This document shows, piece by piece, positions 12,099 through 24,400 of a DNA stretch of 64,000 bases. The translations under genes were made by a program, and so were the position numbers. This stretch comes from Siphonodentalium dalli (taxonomy: Eukaryota > Mollusca > Scaphopoda > Gadilida > Siphonodentaliidae): NCBI GenBank assembly GCA_032622095.1, contig CP136063.1, positions 217,883,982 through 217,947,981 of the forward strand. The letters are read 5' to 3'. The notes beneath the pieces are model-generated. The model did no database searches. It was not told the origin of the DNA and saw only the letters and a list, made by a program, of their open reading frames with translations. Position 1 is the stretch's first letter, and each line of letters begins with the position of its first letter.

Positions 12099-12172
12099 TT
12101 AACTCTTTCATGACGGGAGCTGCGCGGGTGCAGCATTAAATATCCGGTGCCAGTGCATTCTTTTATATATGC
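12099..12172. mobile_element. MITE end fragment resembling the 49-bp satellite monomer
   Basis: TTAACTCTTTCATGACGGG at 12099 continues into a GGTGCAGCATTAAA stretch, the same order as the monomer of the 51-53 kb satellite. It then runs directly into GTGCCAGTGCATTC, a half-copy of the palindrome family. It therefore joins the satellite monomer to a TTAA-ended transposon terminus. Confidence 0.6.
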
Positions 12173-13530
12173 GAAGGGAGAGGGGCACCAAAACTGATAC
12201 ACAATATTTTAGCGCCAATTTCCACCAAATTGATACACATTCTTATCCACGATACGAGGAATCTAATCGTGTGAATTAAAGTCGCCATATTGGTGCTGTT
12301 TGGGTTAGAGATGGGGAGGGGAGGGGAGGGTGGGCACCAAATATGCTAAAATTTGTTTAGTCGCCGATTAGTACCAAACTTATAAATAATCATCTCCATG
12401 ATATCAGGAGTGTAATTGTGTGGTCTAAGGATGCCACAAGTGGGGCCATTCGAGTCAGTGGTGCATAGAGGTGAGAGGGACACAAACAATGATAACAATA
12501 TGTTTAGCACCGATTTCCACCAGATTGATACATATTCTTTTCAGTGATACGAGGAATCTAATCGTGTGGTTTAGATACACCAAATTGGTGCCCTTTGCGT
12601 GAGAGATATGGGGACCTTAAATTTGAGACGAATATGTATACTCGCCAATTTTCTCCAATTTTATATATATGCATCTCCATAATGAGTCTAAGTTTGTGGT
12701 TTAATTGTGACAAAAGTGGCGCCGCTTGAGTCCGAAACAGGGACGAGAGGGTCACCAAAACTGATAACAAATATTTTAGTACCAATTACCATCAAATTCA
12801 TACACGTTCTTCTCAAATGATACGAGGAATCAAATCGTGCTGTCTGTCTTTCTGTCTGTCTGTATGTGTTCTATATATAACTCCACGGGGTACAATCGAG
12901 ATGGCACCAAGGCGGTCTAAGAGGGGTAACTTTTTACGAGGAAGATAATGGTGCGGTTGAAATTTTCTAAAGTGATGCTGTTGGTGTCAGGGGAAGAAAA
13001 GTGGGAAGGGTGGCAAAATTAAAAAAATATGGTGAAATAGTTTTGTCGCCGATTTCCACCAAACGCATACATAATCACCTCCGCGATATGGCGCAGTTCG
13101 AATCAGCATTGCAGGGGGGATCAACAATTGATTTAGTAAACTATTGTTAGCGCAGATATCCACCAAATTGATATATTATTCTTCTCCATGATACGAGGAA
13201 TATAATCGTGTGATTTAAAGACATCAAATTGCTCCCGTTTGTGTGAGAGATGGGGGGGGGGGGGTCATAACTATGATAAGAAATTGTTTAGTTGCTGATT
13301 ACCACCAAACCTATATATAATCATCTCCAGTATATCATGCATCCATGAGTCTAATGGACGTGGTTTAAATATTTCAAAAGTGGCGCCGTTAAAGTCATGC
13401 ATGAGCATGGCAGGTGCACCAAAGCTGATACAAATATATTGAGCACTTATTTCCACCAAATTCATACACATTCTTCTCTAATGATACGATGAATTAAATC
13501 ACATTTGGTGTCGTTTGGGTCATGGATGGC
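12173..13530. repeat. Degenerate ~290-bp tandem array
   Basis: The marker GATACGAGGAAT (allowing small changes) recurs at 12251, 12546, 12819, 13190 and 13483. Each is preceded by a TTTCCACCAAATTGATACA-like segment and alternates with a related half-unit containing CACCAAACTTATAAATAATC. The unit is thus a dimer of two diverged ~140-bp halves. GGGGAGGGG tracts and a TCTGTCTG microsatellite (12841-12864) interrupt it. Confidence 0.75.
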
Positions 13531-14640
13531 GAGAGGATATGCGCTATCACTGATAATATTGCTATTCGCCGATATCCACCTATAAGTGATATACAGTCAC
13601 ACAGGCCATCTCCATATCGTTCTAAAGAGTTTTGGCGTTCAAATTTCAGAATGTCGACAAATGGTGACCCAATTAAGTCACTTGAACAATTATATCTTCT
13701 CAACTGTCATATTTATATGGGGATGGGAATCAGGGCATTCACACAATGAGCTAGCAAAAACAGAAACATAGAAGAAGCATTAAAAGTATATTTATCATTC
13801 TATTTAAGAGATACATATAACTGACAGACCTTGAACCGTCAGAGGATTACATATTAGTATGTCTCATGTGTATATTATAACACAATCGAGTCTGTTCCAC
13901 CAATACAATTACAATTTGTCATGAGATATGGAAATGTATCGAAGGCCTGTTGAAAAATAGTGGTCACAGTGTGCATTCAAATATATATTCCCTTCTGATA
14001 TAAAAGAAAAGGCAGTCAATAGCACATGACTTTTCAGGATACTCCAATACTGACATCTGACAAGGGTATATCTGCCTGATACAGCGGAGTTTTTAGAACA
14101 GACTCATCGACTAACATAAACAGCTCAAAATCTCTCTCTGTGTTGGGCACGTGTGGCTGATATACCTGCGCAGCAACATTTCTTTTAAACTGAGGATATT
14201 TAGCCAATATATAGCACAATGAACAGAGGAGCACCTGGATATTTTTTAAAAACATCTGTATCTTCATGGAGATATGATAGCCAGGTGTCCTCAAGATCTT
14301 AGTCCAACCCACTAGATTGATTGATACATCTCTATATGTAAAACCCAATTGTCGTCTTTTATTTTTGTGAACTAATGTGTTTATGATGTTCATGTATCAT
14401 GTTATAACGTCGGACATATACGCAGTTGTAAATTAATAAATACTTTATTGGTGGAACGGATTAATCGCGATAAACAAAATGACAATCGACACGGTGAGCC
14501 ACTACCTATATTCCATGACTGTGTAAGAATCATGTTTTGTGATGCCATTTGAATATAAAATTTATGAGAATAGGTATAACACTTTGAGCAAGAGTATTCT
14601 CTATTCCCAACAAATATCCACAGCATGCAGAGGGTTTCAC
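13531..14640. other. Intergenic, one unrecognised minus-strand frame
   Basis: The only notable frame is 14034-14393 on the minus strand, 119 residues. Its C-terminal half has a soluble, protein-like composition with an acidic stretch around residues 85-95 (TERDFELFMLVDES). A possible splice donor, GCAG-GTATATC, lies inside it on the minus strand. I do not recognise a family. It may be an exon remnant or chance; nothing else is visible here. Confidence 0.3.
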
Positions 14641-14650
14641 ATCACTTTAA

Positions 14651-14783
14651 CCTGGTCAACGCCGGGTAACCATGCTAGTTCTCTTATATATGCGATGCGC
14701 CCTATATGGGAGACTCGCATATATAAGAGAATGCATTGGCACAGGTTTTCGCAAAAATTCAGGGAGCTCCAGTCATGAAAGGG
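14651..14783. mobile_element. Small TTAA MITE with central palindrome
   Basis: TTAA-CC begins at 14647 and GGG-TTAA ends at 14787, enclosing a member of the CTCTTATATATGCGA palindrome family. The right end, read in complement, is TTAACCCTTTCATGACTGG, close to the first half of the 49-bp satellite monomer at 51-53 kb. Confidence 0.65.
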
Positions 14784-14922
14784 TTAACACCCCTGGTTGG
14801 AAACGTCCATTTCAGTGCAAACATGTGACCGAAATAGGAAAACATTCGACTTCTGTCTAAAAACAACAAAATTCACACAAAACACTCGTTGGAATATCGA
14901 ACCATCAGCACAAATTATATAG

Positions 14923-15081
14923 AGAGTAATCAATTGGTTCCGAGAATTACGCTAAATAATTCACGAGAGGCGAGAGACGTCGGTAAGAAACGAGAGCGCG
15001 TTAGCGCACGAGTTTCTTACCTAAAATTCTCTCACCTCGAGTGAATTATTTAACGTAATTCTCGGAAATAATTGATTACTC
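14923..15081. mobile_element. Foldback element, copy 1 of 2
   Basis: AGAGTAATCAATTGGTTCCG starts a nearly complete ~75-bp inverted repeat around a centre containing GCGCGTTAGCGC. A second copy lies at 50571-50732. Both are preceded by TTATATAG and followed by ATTTATTACACTTC, so the true element may be slightly larger than the palindrome. Confidence 0.85.
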
Positions 15082-15562
15082 TATTTATTACACTTCTGCA
15101 TCAATTTGGTTCGCCAAATATGATTAGAACACACATACTTAATGGATGAAAGTCCCGATGTTGAGAAAGATTAACCACCGAAATTTTAGTCATGATCAGT
15201 AAGCGACGTAACGTCAATGACGTAACGAGAAATGACATAATATCCAACTTTATTATATGACCATTACTTTCTACTCCAAATCCCATAGTAAATTGCCATG
15301 CCTAATTATGAATAATTCCCAATGTCCACTGCTCCTTTTATACCTTTTATAGCGCCACAGGTTAATATAACGCTCAGCAGGTTAATATAACATTCCGCTG
15401 ACTCTTACTATAAATAGATCTGGGTTTTCCCTACGCGCTAAATGTGACAGCCAATGACGTTGCGTACATTACGAATGGGGAATCTTGAAACTAGGTAGCC
15501 TGGTACGCATACGACTGACTCGCTTATAGATTTCCCTTGCATTTGATATAATCGCCCGTCAT
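15082..15562. other. Intergenic, nothing recognised
   Basis: No coding or RNA feature is evident. There is a short duplicated phrase AGGTTAATATAACG/ATAACATT at 15359-15392. Confidence 0.4.
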
Positions 15563-15720
15563 ATAATAAAACAGTTATTGCATTCCTCCTTGGTTAACAT
15601 AAGGAATTATCAACCCTCCGAAGTTGATATTCACCGCGGCCTTCGGCCTTGGTGAATATCAACTTCCTCGGGTTGATAATTCCTTATGTTAACCTCGAAG
15701 GAATGCAATAATTGTATAAT
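15563..15720. repeat. ~158-bp near-perfect palindrome
   Basis: The arms contain TTGCATTCCTCCTTGGTTAA and TAAGGAATTATCAACC on the left and their complements on the right, around a GCGGCCTTCGGCC centre. It ends exactly where satellite A begins (15721), so it may have fixed the array boundary. Confidence 0.85.
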
Positions 15721-16245
15721 ATCAAACTAATGTTGTGTCAGGCATGAAATATCCAACTGATGTTGTGTTAGGCATGAAATATCCAACTAATGTTGTGTCA
15801 GGCATGAAATATCCAACTAATGTTGTGTTAGGCATGAAATATCCAACTAATGTTGTGTCAGGCATGAAATATCCAACTAATGTTGTGTTATGCATGAAAT
15901 ATCCAACTAATGTTGTGTCAGGCATGAAATATCTAACTATGTTGTGTCAGGCATGAAATATCCAACTAATGTTGTGTCAGGCATGAAATATCCAACTAAT
16001 GTTGTGTTAGGCATGAAATATCTATTTATGTTGTGCCATGCATGAAATATCTAACTGATGTTGTGTCAGGCATGAAATATCTAACTATGTTGTGTCAGGC
16101 ATGAAATATCTAACTATGTTGTGTCAGGCATGAAATATCTAACTATGTTGTGTCAGGCATGAAATATCTAACTATGTTGTGTCAGGCATGAAATATCTAA
16201 CTATGTTGTGTCAGGCATGAAATATCTAACTATGTTGTGTCAGGC
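15721..16245. repeat. Satellite A, first block (30/29-bp)
   Basis: The unit is approximately ATCCAACTAATGTTGTGTCA plus GGCATGAAAT. The first part steps by 30 bp, with alternating TCAGG and TTAGG units giving a 60-bp higher-order pattern. From about 15930 a 29-bp variant (CTAACTATGTTGTGT) dominates and is highly homogeneous near 16080-16240. Frames across it are by-products of a period divisible by three. Confidence 0.95.
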
Positions 16246-16970
16246 ATATCTGGAATGTCCATGTCTCCATGTCCCTGATACGACAACTATGTTGTTGAGC
16301 GCACCCAGCTCCCTGTCGCATTGTCCCTGATACGACAACTATATTGTTAAGCCACACCCATCTCACTGTCTCCATGTCCCTGATACAACAACTGTATTGT
16401 TGAGCCGCACCCATCTCCCTGACTCAATGTCCATGATACAACAACTGTATTGTTGAGCCGCACCCATCTCCCTGTCTCCATGTCCCTGATACAACAACTA
16501 TATTGTTGAGCCGCACCCATCTCCCTGTCTCCATGTCCCTGATACAATAACTATATTGTTGAGCCACACCCATCTCCCTGTATCCATGTCCCTGACACAG
16601 CAACTATATTGTTGAGCCGCACCCATCTCCCTGTCTCCATGTCCCTGGTACAACAACTATAGTGTTGAGCCACACCCATCTCCCTGTCTCCATGTCCCCG
16701 GTACAACAACTATCTTGTTGAGCCGCACCCATCTCCCTGTCTCCATGTCCCTGATACAATAACTATATTGTTGAGCCGCACCCATCTCCCTGTCTCCATG
16801 TCCCTCACACAACAACTATCTTGTTGAGCCGCACCCATCTCCCTGTCTCCATGTCCCTGATACAACAACTATATTGTTGAGCCACACCCATCTCCAACAA
16901 CTATCGTGTAGAGCCGCACCGATCTCCCTGTCTCAATGTCTCTGATCCTGATACAACAACTATATCGTTG
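16246..16970. repeat. Satellite B, first block (53-bp)
   Basis: The unit contains CCATGTCCCTGATACAACAA, CTATATTGTTGAGCCGCACC and CATCTCCCTGTCT, about 53 bp, roughly 13 copies. CAACAA..TTGTTG makes each unit a short hairpin. Confidence 0.95.
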
Positions 16971-17084
16971 AGACATAATTCACTGGTGACATTACCATTT
17001 TTAATTAACAGAGTTTTCAATGGAAGTCGCGCATAGGAGTGTAACAAATACCTGTATCAGAAATATCGATATATATCCACAACT

Positions 17085-18425
17085 ACTGTTGTGTCAGGCA
17101 TGAAATATCTAACTATGTTGTGTCAGGCATGAAATATCGAACTAATGTTGTGTCAGGCATGAAATGTCCAAATGATGTTGTGTCAGGCATGAAATATCCA
17201 ACTTGTGTTATGTCAGGCATGAAATTTCTAACTACAGTTGTGTCAGGCATGGAATATCCAACTGATGTTCTGTTAGGCATGAAATATCTAACTAATGTTG
17301 TGCCAGGAATGAAATATCTAACTACTGTTGTGCCAGACATGAAATATCTAACTATGTTGTGCCAGGCATGAAATATCCAACTAATGTTGTGTCAGGCATG
17401 AAATATCTAACTACTGTTGTGCCAGGCATGAAATATCTAAATATGTTGTATCAGACATGAAATATCCAACTAATGTTGCATCAGAAATGAAATATCTAAC
17501 TAATGTTGTGTCAGGCATGAAATATCCAACAAATGTTGTGTCAGGCATGAACTATGTAACTAATGTTGTGTCAGTCATGAAATATCCAACTAATGTCTTG
17601 TCAGGCATGAAATGTCCAACTACTGTTGTGTCAGGCATGAATTATCCAACTAATGTTGTGTCAGAAATGAAATATCTAACCAATGTTGTGTTAGGCATGA
17701 AATATCTAACTAATGTTGTGTCAGGCATGAAATATCCAACTAATGTTGTGTCAGGTATGAGATATCCAACTAATGTTGTGTTAGGCATTATCGAACTAAT
17801 ATTGTGTCAGGCATGAAATATCCAACAATGTCGTGTCAGGCATGAATATCCAACTAATGTTGTGTCAGGCATGAAATATCCAACTAAAGTTGTGTTAGCC
17901 ATGCCTGGAATATCCAACTAATGTTGTGTCATCCATGCATGGAATATCCAACTAATGTCGTGTCAGCCATGCATGAACTATCCAACTAATGTTGCGTCAG
18001 CCATGCATGAAATATCCAACTAATGTTGTGTCAGCCATGCATGGAATATCCAGCTAATGTTGTGTCAGCCATGCATGAACTATCCAGCTAATGTTGTATC
18101 AGCCATGCATGAACTATCCAGCTAATGTTGTGTCAGCCATGCATGGAATATCCAACTAATGTTGTGTCAGGCATGAAGTATCTAACTGATGTTGTTTCAG
18201 GCATGAAATATCAAACTACTGTTGTGTCAGGCTTGATATATCCAATAAACGTTGTGTTAGGCATGAAATACCCAACTAATGTTGTGTCAGGCATGAAATA
18301 ACCAATTAACGTTGTGTTAGGCATGAAATATCTAACTAATGTTGTGTTAGGCATGAACTATCTAGCTATGTTGTGTCAGGCACGATATATCTAATTAATG
18401 TTGTGTCAGCATGAAATACCCAACT
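17085..18425. repeat. Satellite A, second block
   Basis: More diverged 29-31-bp units of the same family as 15721-16245. A subfamily with the longer unit TGTCAGCCATGCATG lies at 17890-18150. A ~115-bp unique stretch (16970-17085) separates it from satellite B block 1. Confidence 0.95.
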
Positions 18426-18439
18426 GTTAACAAAATTAG

Positions 18440-19638
18440 CCAACGCCACCACGTCCTTGATACGACAACTATATTGTTGACCACACCATCTCCCTGTCGC
18501 CATGTCCCTGATACGACAATTATATTGTTGAGTCACACCCATCTCCCTGTCACCACGTCCCTGATACGACAACTATATTGTTGAGCGAAACCCATCTCCC
18601 TGTCTCCATGTCACTGACCCTGATACAACAACTATATTGTTGAGCCGCACCCATCTCCCTGTCTCCATGTCCGTGACCCTGATACAACTATATTGTTGAG
18701 CCACACCCATATCCCTGTATCCATGTCCCCGATACAACCATACTGTTGATCCGCAGCCATCTCTCTGTCTCCATGTCCCTGATACCGCTATATTGTTGAG
18801 CCGCGCCATTCTCCCTGTCTCCATGTCCATGTCTCCATGTCCCTGATACGACAACTATGTTGTTGAGCGCACCCATCTCGTTATCGCAATGTCCATGATA
18901 CGACAACTATATTGTTGAGCCACACCCATCTCCCTGTCTCCATGTCCCTGATACAGCAACTATATTGCTGAGCCGCACCCATCTCACTGTCTCTATGTCC
19001 CTGATACAACAACTATATTGTTGAGCCACACCCATCTCCCTGTCTCCATGTCCCTGATACAACAACTATATTGTTGAGCCACACCCAGCTCCCTGTCTCC
19101 ATGTCCATGATACAACAACTATATTGTTGAGCCGCACCCATCTACCTGTCTCCATGTCCCTGATACAACAACTATATTGCTGAACCGCACCCATCTCCCT
19201 GTCTCCATGTCCCAGATACAACACCTATAATGTTGAACCGCACCCATCTCCTTGTCTCCATGTCCCTGATACAACAACTATATTGACGAGCCGCACCCAT
19301 CTCGCTGTATCCATGTCCCTGATACAACAACTATATTGACGAGCCGCACCCATCTCGCTGTATCCATGTCCCTGATACAACAACTATATTGACGAGCCGC
19401 ACCCATCTCGCTGTATCCATGTCCCTGATACAACAACTATATTGACGAGCCGCACCCATCTCGCTGTATCCATGTCCCTGATATAAGTATATTGTTGAGC
19501 CGCAGCCATCTCCCTGTCGCCATGTCCCTGCTACAACAGCTATATTGATAAGCCGCACCCATCTCCCTGTCTCCATGTCCCTGATACAGCAACTATATTG
19601 TTGAGCCACACCCATCTCCCTGCCTCCATGTCCCTGAT
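18440..19638. repeat. Satellite B, second block
   Basis: 53-bp units as in block 1. A run near 19260-19480 with TTGACGAGCCGCACC and TCTCGCTGTATCC is nearly identical in five successive units, showing local recent expansion. The A-to-B junction at 18421-18450 (AACTGTTAACAAAATTAGCC) resembles the dispersed parental repeat at 20590-20680 and 26380-26475. Confidence 0.95.
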
Positions 19639-19639
19639 A

Positions 19640-20445
19640 CTCTTATCTGCCGAATAATAGTAGAGGCCAAATTATAGTACATGGCAGTATTCTCGGCTGA
19701 AATTAATATAATAGTGCAGGCAATTTCACTATATATCTCATTGCCTAATAACAGTGAAAGTAGGTGTGACAATTTATTATTGTTGAGTTTGGTGGCAATT
19801 GTTGTCATAATTAATATGCCATAGCAAGCCATGTCGCCCTCTGCAAATTCGCACAATGAGTCTACCAAGCTCTACCAGCGACGGTCGATCTCTCAAGGAT
19901 GTATCTACCTGAATGTCTTGTCGATGTTGATCTTTACTCAATATGCAGTGTTATATTTTGCATGCTAACACACAAGTCCACTTGATAACTTAATGAATAA
20001 TCCATCTCAACAGCCATGATTGTTCTTACTAATGAAATTAATATAAATAGATAAACATGCATGCATTGAGATCATATAAAAAAACGTACCACAATAATGA
20101 TATGTGAGTCAATGAGGAAATGCCACCAGGCCACGGTCAAACTCAATTCTGGACGATCTATCGTGCAATTATATATATCGTGGTGAATACAATTTAGCAA
20201 AACGTAATGAGTAGAGATCAACCTTGGTGAAAAGCAATGGTTAATTGGTCCAGTCGACTCATTGTGCGGAAAATCAGCAGGCGACATGGATAGCTATGAC
20301 AGCTATGGCACAGAATTATGACGGACCAATTGTCACCAAACTCCACCATAATAAATTGTCACACCTACTATGCCATCGCTACTGTGGTACGTGTGTCCGC
20401 AGCCAATCATGCATGCACTATTATTCGACAGGTGAGAGTGAAATT
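19640..20445. mobile_element. Large foldback element at end of satellite B
   Basis: The left arm (about 19640-19950), read in complement, matches the right arm (about 20200-20445). Shared blocks are GACTCATTGTGCG, AATAATAAATTGTCACACCT and TGCACTATTATTCG. Similarity is perhaps three quarters. The central 19950-20200 is unique. The outer ends touch satellite B on the left and satellite-A-like sequence on the right, suggesting insertion into the array. Frames in it have no recognisable domain. Confidence 0.7.
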
Positions 20446-20690
20446 TCCAACTCTTGAAAATATTGGACAAAGTTGGGGTGAGCCACTCACATTCCCTATC
20501 CACAGTTCAAGGACGGTGTGGGGCCCACCTCTTCCCTACCCACAGTTGGGAAGGGGTGTGGGACCCACACCTGTAGTTGAATTTGTGCCAGACATGACAT
20601 TTCCAACTGTTGAAAATGTTGGCCAATGATGGGACACCCCACCCTCCACTATGTGTCGCCACGTGTCTGATACGACGGGTTTAGCCGATT
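20446..20690. repeat. Dispersed parental repeat with single A and B monomers
   Basis: ACATTTCCAACTGTTGAAAA (20598 onward) resembles a satellite A unit. It is followed by GGGACACCCC, then by GTGTCGCCACGTGTCTGATA, the start of a satellite B unit. A second such fossil lies at 26376-26475. TTCCCTACCCACAGTT-type sequence is duplicated at 20495-20550. Confidence 0.65.
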
Positions 20691-21473
20691 TAGATGTGAA
20701 AACATCATTACATCCTATTCGTCGATATTACCAGGTAAATATATTCCCGGTCACTCTATATAGTGCACATGAGTTGTTGTATGTTATCTTACCCTGCAGT
20801 TCGGGAATGTAATCTATCGTATCCTGTAGTTCAATCGTCCCACACCTCCGCATAAAGTTATGTAAATATCTACCCCACAGTGCGTGAGAATGCACTACTT
20901 CCTGGTGATGTATTGATATATGCAAGGACGTCGGGTGCCTCGAACAAAAGCTCCATCGGTAGAAAACCTGAATGATGACAATCCAACTTATTTATTATTG
21001 GATTATAACGTATATGGTACGTATACATACATGGATACTATAGCAGGGTATAACGTATTGAAGCACGCTCTCCGCCAATGGAGGTCAATAAAGATATATA
21101 GAGCCCACGTTTGGCATATCTGCCGCAACTCGACCCCGCATCTAAATGGTACAACGTCGATTCTTGTAACAATTTTGGTGCCCCTTCCCAGACCGTCATT
21201 CCTAACTTGGACAGCAGCACGTTGGTAACTTTAAACAACACAATTGAATTATTTGTATCATGGAGACGCCTGTAAATGAAAATATCCAACCTGACACCCC
21301 TAAGATTGAAAAATTTCCAAATTCATAGCCATTTTAGACAAAAAAAATTACTAAAATTGGAAAATATGCTGTCGTTGGTCTAAAATACAAGATATACCCC
21401 AGGTATTAGAGGTTTGAAGATCAAACAATGAGAATAATATCAACCTATATGTAGTGTAAAATTAAATACTAAA
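20691..21473. other. Intergenic, nothing recognised
   Basis: Short frames only (for example 20920-21228) with no domain. No repeat structure is obvious. Confidence 0.4.
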
Positions 21474-21477
21474 TTAA

Positions 21478-24400
21478 ATGGATACTGTACTCAAATGATG
21501 TTGTTGGTTTCTATAGTGTCTGAGTCGTAGAATAAGGTAACCAGATTACCATTATTTGAAAGTATGTTGAGTACGAAGTAATGTTACGGATAGCAGATTA
21601 GCCGGAATGCGAAAATACCAATTGTCGTTGTCGAGTAATTTGTGGACAGTTTTCAAGCAAATGTATCAAATACATGTTATATTATATGCATACTAGTCCC
21701 ATATGCTCATGTAAATTAATTGTATAGTCAGTGAGTGGCTTGAGTTTGCGCTCCGTATCAACATCAGGGCCTGGAACCTACGTCATAAAACAAAGTTTTT
21801 CACCGAAAAATGGCGGCTGCTCCGTGCGACTCGAAGTAAGTATTTATCGTTTTTGCAAACTATGTTCATAAACCACTAAAAAAATCATTGCTTATGAGCT
21901 GTAAAACATTGTTTGCTAGCTCACAGTCATCTATACCGAGATATATATGTAACGGTTGTAAAGATTATCGCGTTCAGGTGGTTTCCGTCACCAATTTTCG
22001 AGGCATGTTTCAGAGTTTTGAAATGGTAACGCCTACATTAACTTTTAAAACTGGAATTGTGACATAAATGGTAACGCCTACATATAGTCAACATTTGATT
22101 CCAAAATTGTCAATTTGGCTGAATTCTTTCTTTCACTTGCCGAATATCACAATTAGTTTTAGGACTGGTGAGTAGTGTATGCCTTCACAGTTAATGGAAC
22201 TTATGGCAGCGCAAGAGTATAATTCTTCCCTCGCTATAAGATCCCCGAATATTTCCGAGGCGAATCGGTATACATCGGCTCAAAAGTAGACTGCTTCACT
22301 TGTGGCAGTCTAATTAATACGTTTTTCACGGAATAACTATCACAAGACATAAATGAATAAAATAATAAGTAATTATATGACCTTTATATATCAATATTAT
22401 TATAGGGAATAAGAAAAAGGGTCATTCTGGTTGATGCATCATATACATGTATAATTATAGGCTAAAATAAACCAAACTTTGATAAATGAATAAATCGCAA
22501 TATCGCCACTGCTTGAGTTGAACCAGGAAGAAGCTTTAAGTTGTATTATTCAATTTTTGTTTCAAATTCAAATGTTTCTGAAATTAATAAAAGAAAAAAC
22601 TTTTAAAGTGATGTGAAACACTCCGGTAAGGTGATCGAATAGAAGTGGAGAATAATCTTGTTCAAAGTAGTTATTTTTACAAATGTTATATCTAAATTGA
22701 CAACACACACCGTCATTCTTATATACTAATTAAATGCAGTGACTGCCGATGGCGAAATCGTTTATTTCGACACGAATCAGTCTCATATCGCTGACATTTG
22801 TCAATATATGCACATAACATGTAGAATTGAAGGTAATAGAAAATAGTTTGACATATTATATATCAATACTATCGGATTCAGCATTCAATGATGCATGCAT
22901 ATATCGCAAGATGCCAGTGATGATAGCCGTCTGAAGTCGACATAAATCGCAATGTAACTTATATACCGATTGTATAGATGGGAAACTACATAGTACATCC
23001 CTGCCAGTCATTTTCTGAGGCCTTCGTGTATTCTCGCCATAACGGAAAAGCCCAACACCAAAAAAACACGCGTGGTCTGGAATTCTACGGGTTCACAACA
23101 AACGCTAAAACCAGCGGGTGTCTATAACCGGGTATTAGGAAACTTTCGGAAAGGAAATACTCTGAGTGATAACGTCTCAGCCGACTGAGCCGCCATATTT
23201 CGTCAGCCACGAACGTCGTGACTAAGCCGGCTTAGCTAGATAACCAGCCACGAAAATTGGTTGAACCAGCCAGGGCGGGGGGGGGGGGGGGGGTCTGGAA
23301 AAAAATTGCACACCAAAAAAAATAAATTCTGACCACCCCAAAAAATATTGTTTTCCTCCAAAATTTTAGGAACCACCCCCTCTTTCTCATATTTTTATCA
23401 AAATTTCAGAGTTTTTTTTAGCCGTTCTTCAATAACTGTGTTAACCGTCTTACTAATTGGTAAACACAGATCAGAAAAAAAAGAAAAAAAATCTGTATTT
23501 CCAGACGTTTCCGTGTGTTTTCAGTATCTAACAACAATAATAAAGCATTGTGTAGGTACACTATATGTCACAAATCGCCCTAGACCCCATTATAGCCTTA
23601 ATACATCGAGTGTGTTGTGTCTGACAGAGAACACCGACCAGTGTAAATAGTGGTAAACAGGTCAGGGGTTCCACAATTATTTGTAGATGACCAAAGAACT
23701 CTTTTAAGTCTTCTCCACCGGGGTGGGGTGGGGTGGGGTGGGGAGGGGAATTGTTTTTGGTTAGGTATACACATAGATATATGGTTATTATACCGCCCAA
23801 TATTAGTCGGCGGGTATATAGTTGACGTCTCGAGCCGTCCGTCCGTACAATCATTTTGCATTATAACTCAAGAGTCGGTTGTCATATTTGTATGCCCTAT
23901 GGCATGGTGACGGACCAGAAATGGGGAACGAATATGCATAATATCACGGGTTGTGACTATTAATGCGTACCAGAGTTATGGGCCGTGTTCGACTTCGTGA
24001 AATTCAGTCAGTACAAAGCTTTTGCAATATAAGTTAAGTGTCGGTTGTCGAATTTTGATGTGGTTTGGTATGGCGATAGACCAGAATGAAGAATTGAATG
24101 TCATTTCTTAATGCATCACTTTATTTCAGTTCATCTATTTGAAAGTGATAACAGTATACAATTAGTATTTTAGTTTAGTCTTGTTGAGCAGTAAAGCTCC
24201 AAGATGAAGTTCGGAAATTCAATGAGAATAGCGTCACCTTCAGTTGGGATTGTCTGAGCAGTAAACACTTAACGGTCATTCATCATGACCAATTCAGTTT
24301 TATTTTGATAATTGTTGCAAATTAACATTACTTGCAATCATTCAAGATGAGAAATAACCAGGAGGAATGAATTTCATTACATGCCAGGACAAGACAGTAT

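Noticed and set aside
15735-15956. Short repeat proteins across satellites A and B (also 17120-17816 and 18366-19868)
   Set aside because: They are shadows of 30- and 53-bp satellites on both strands, with no start context or domain.
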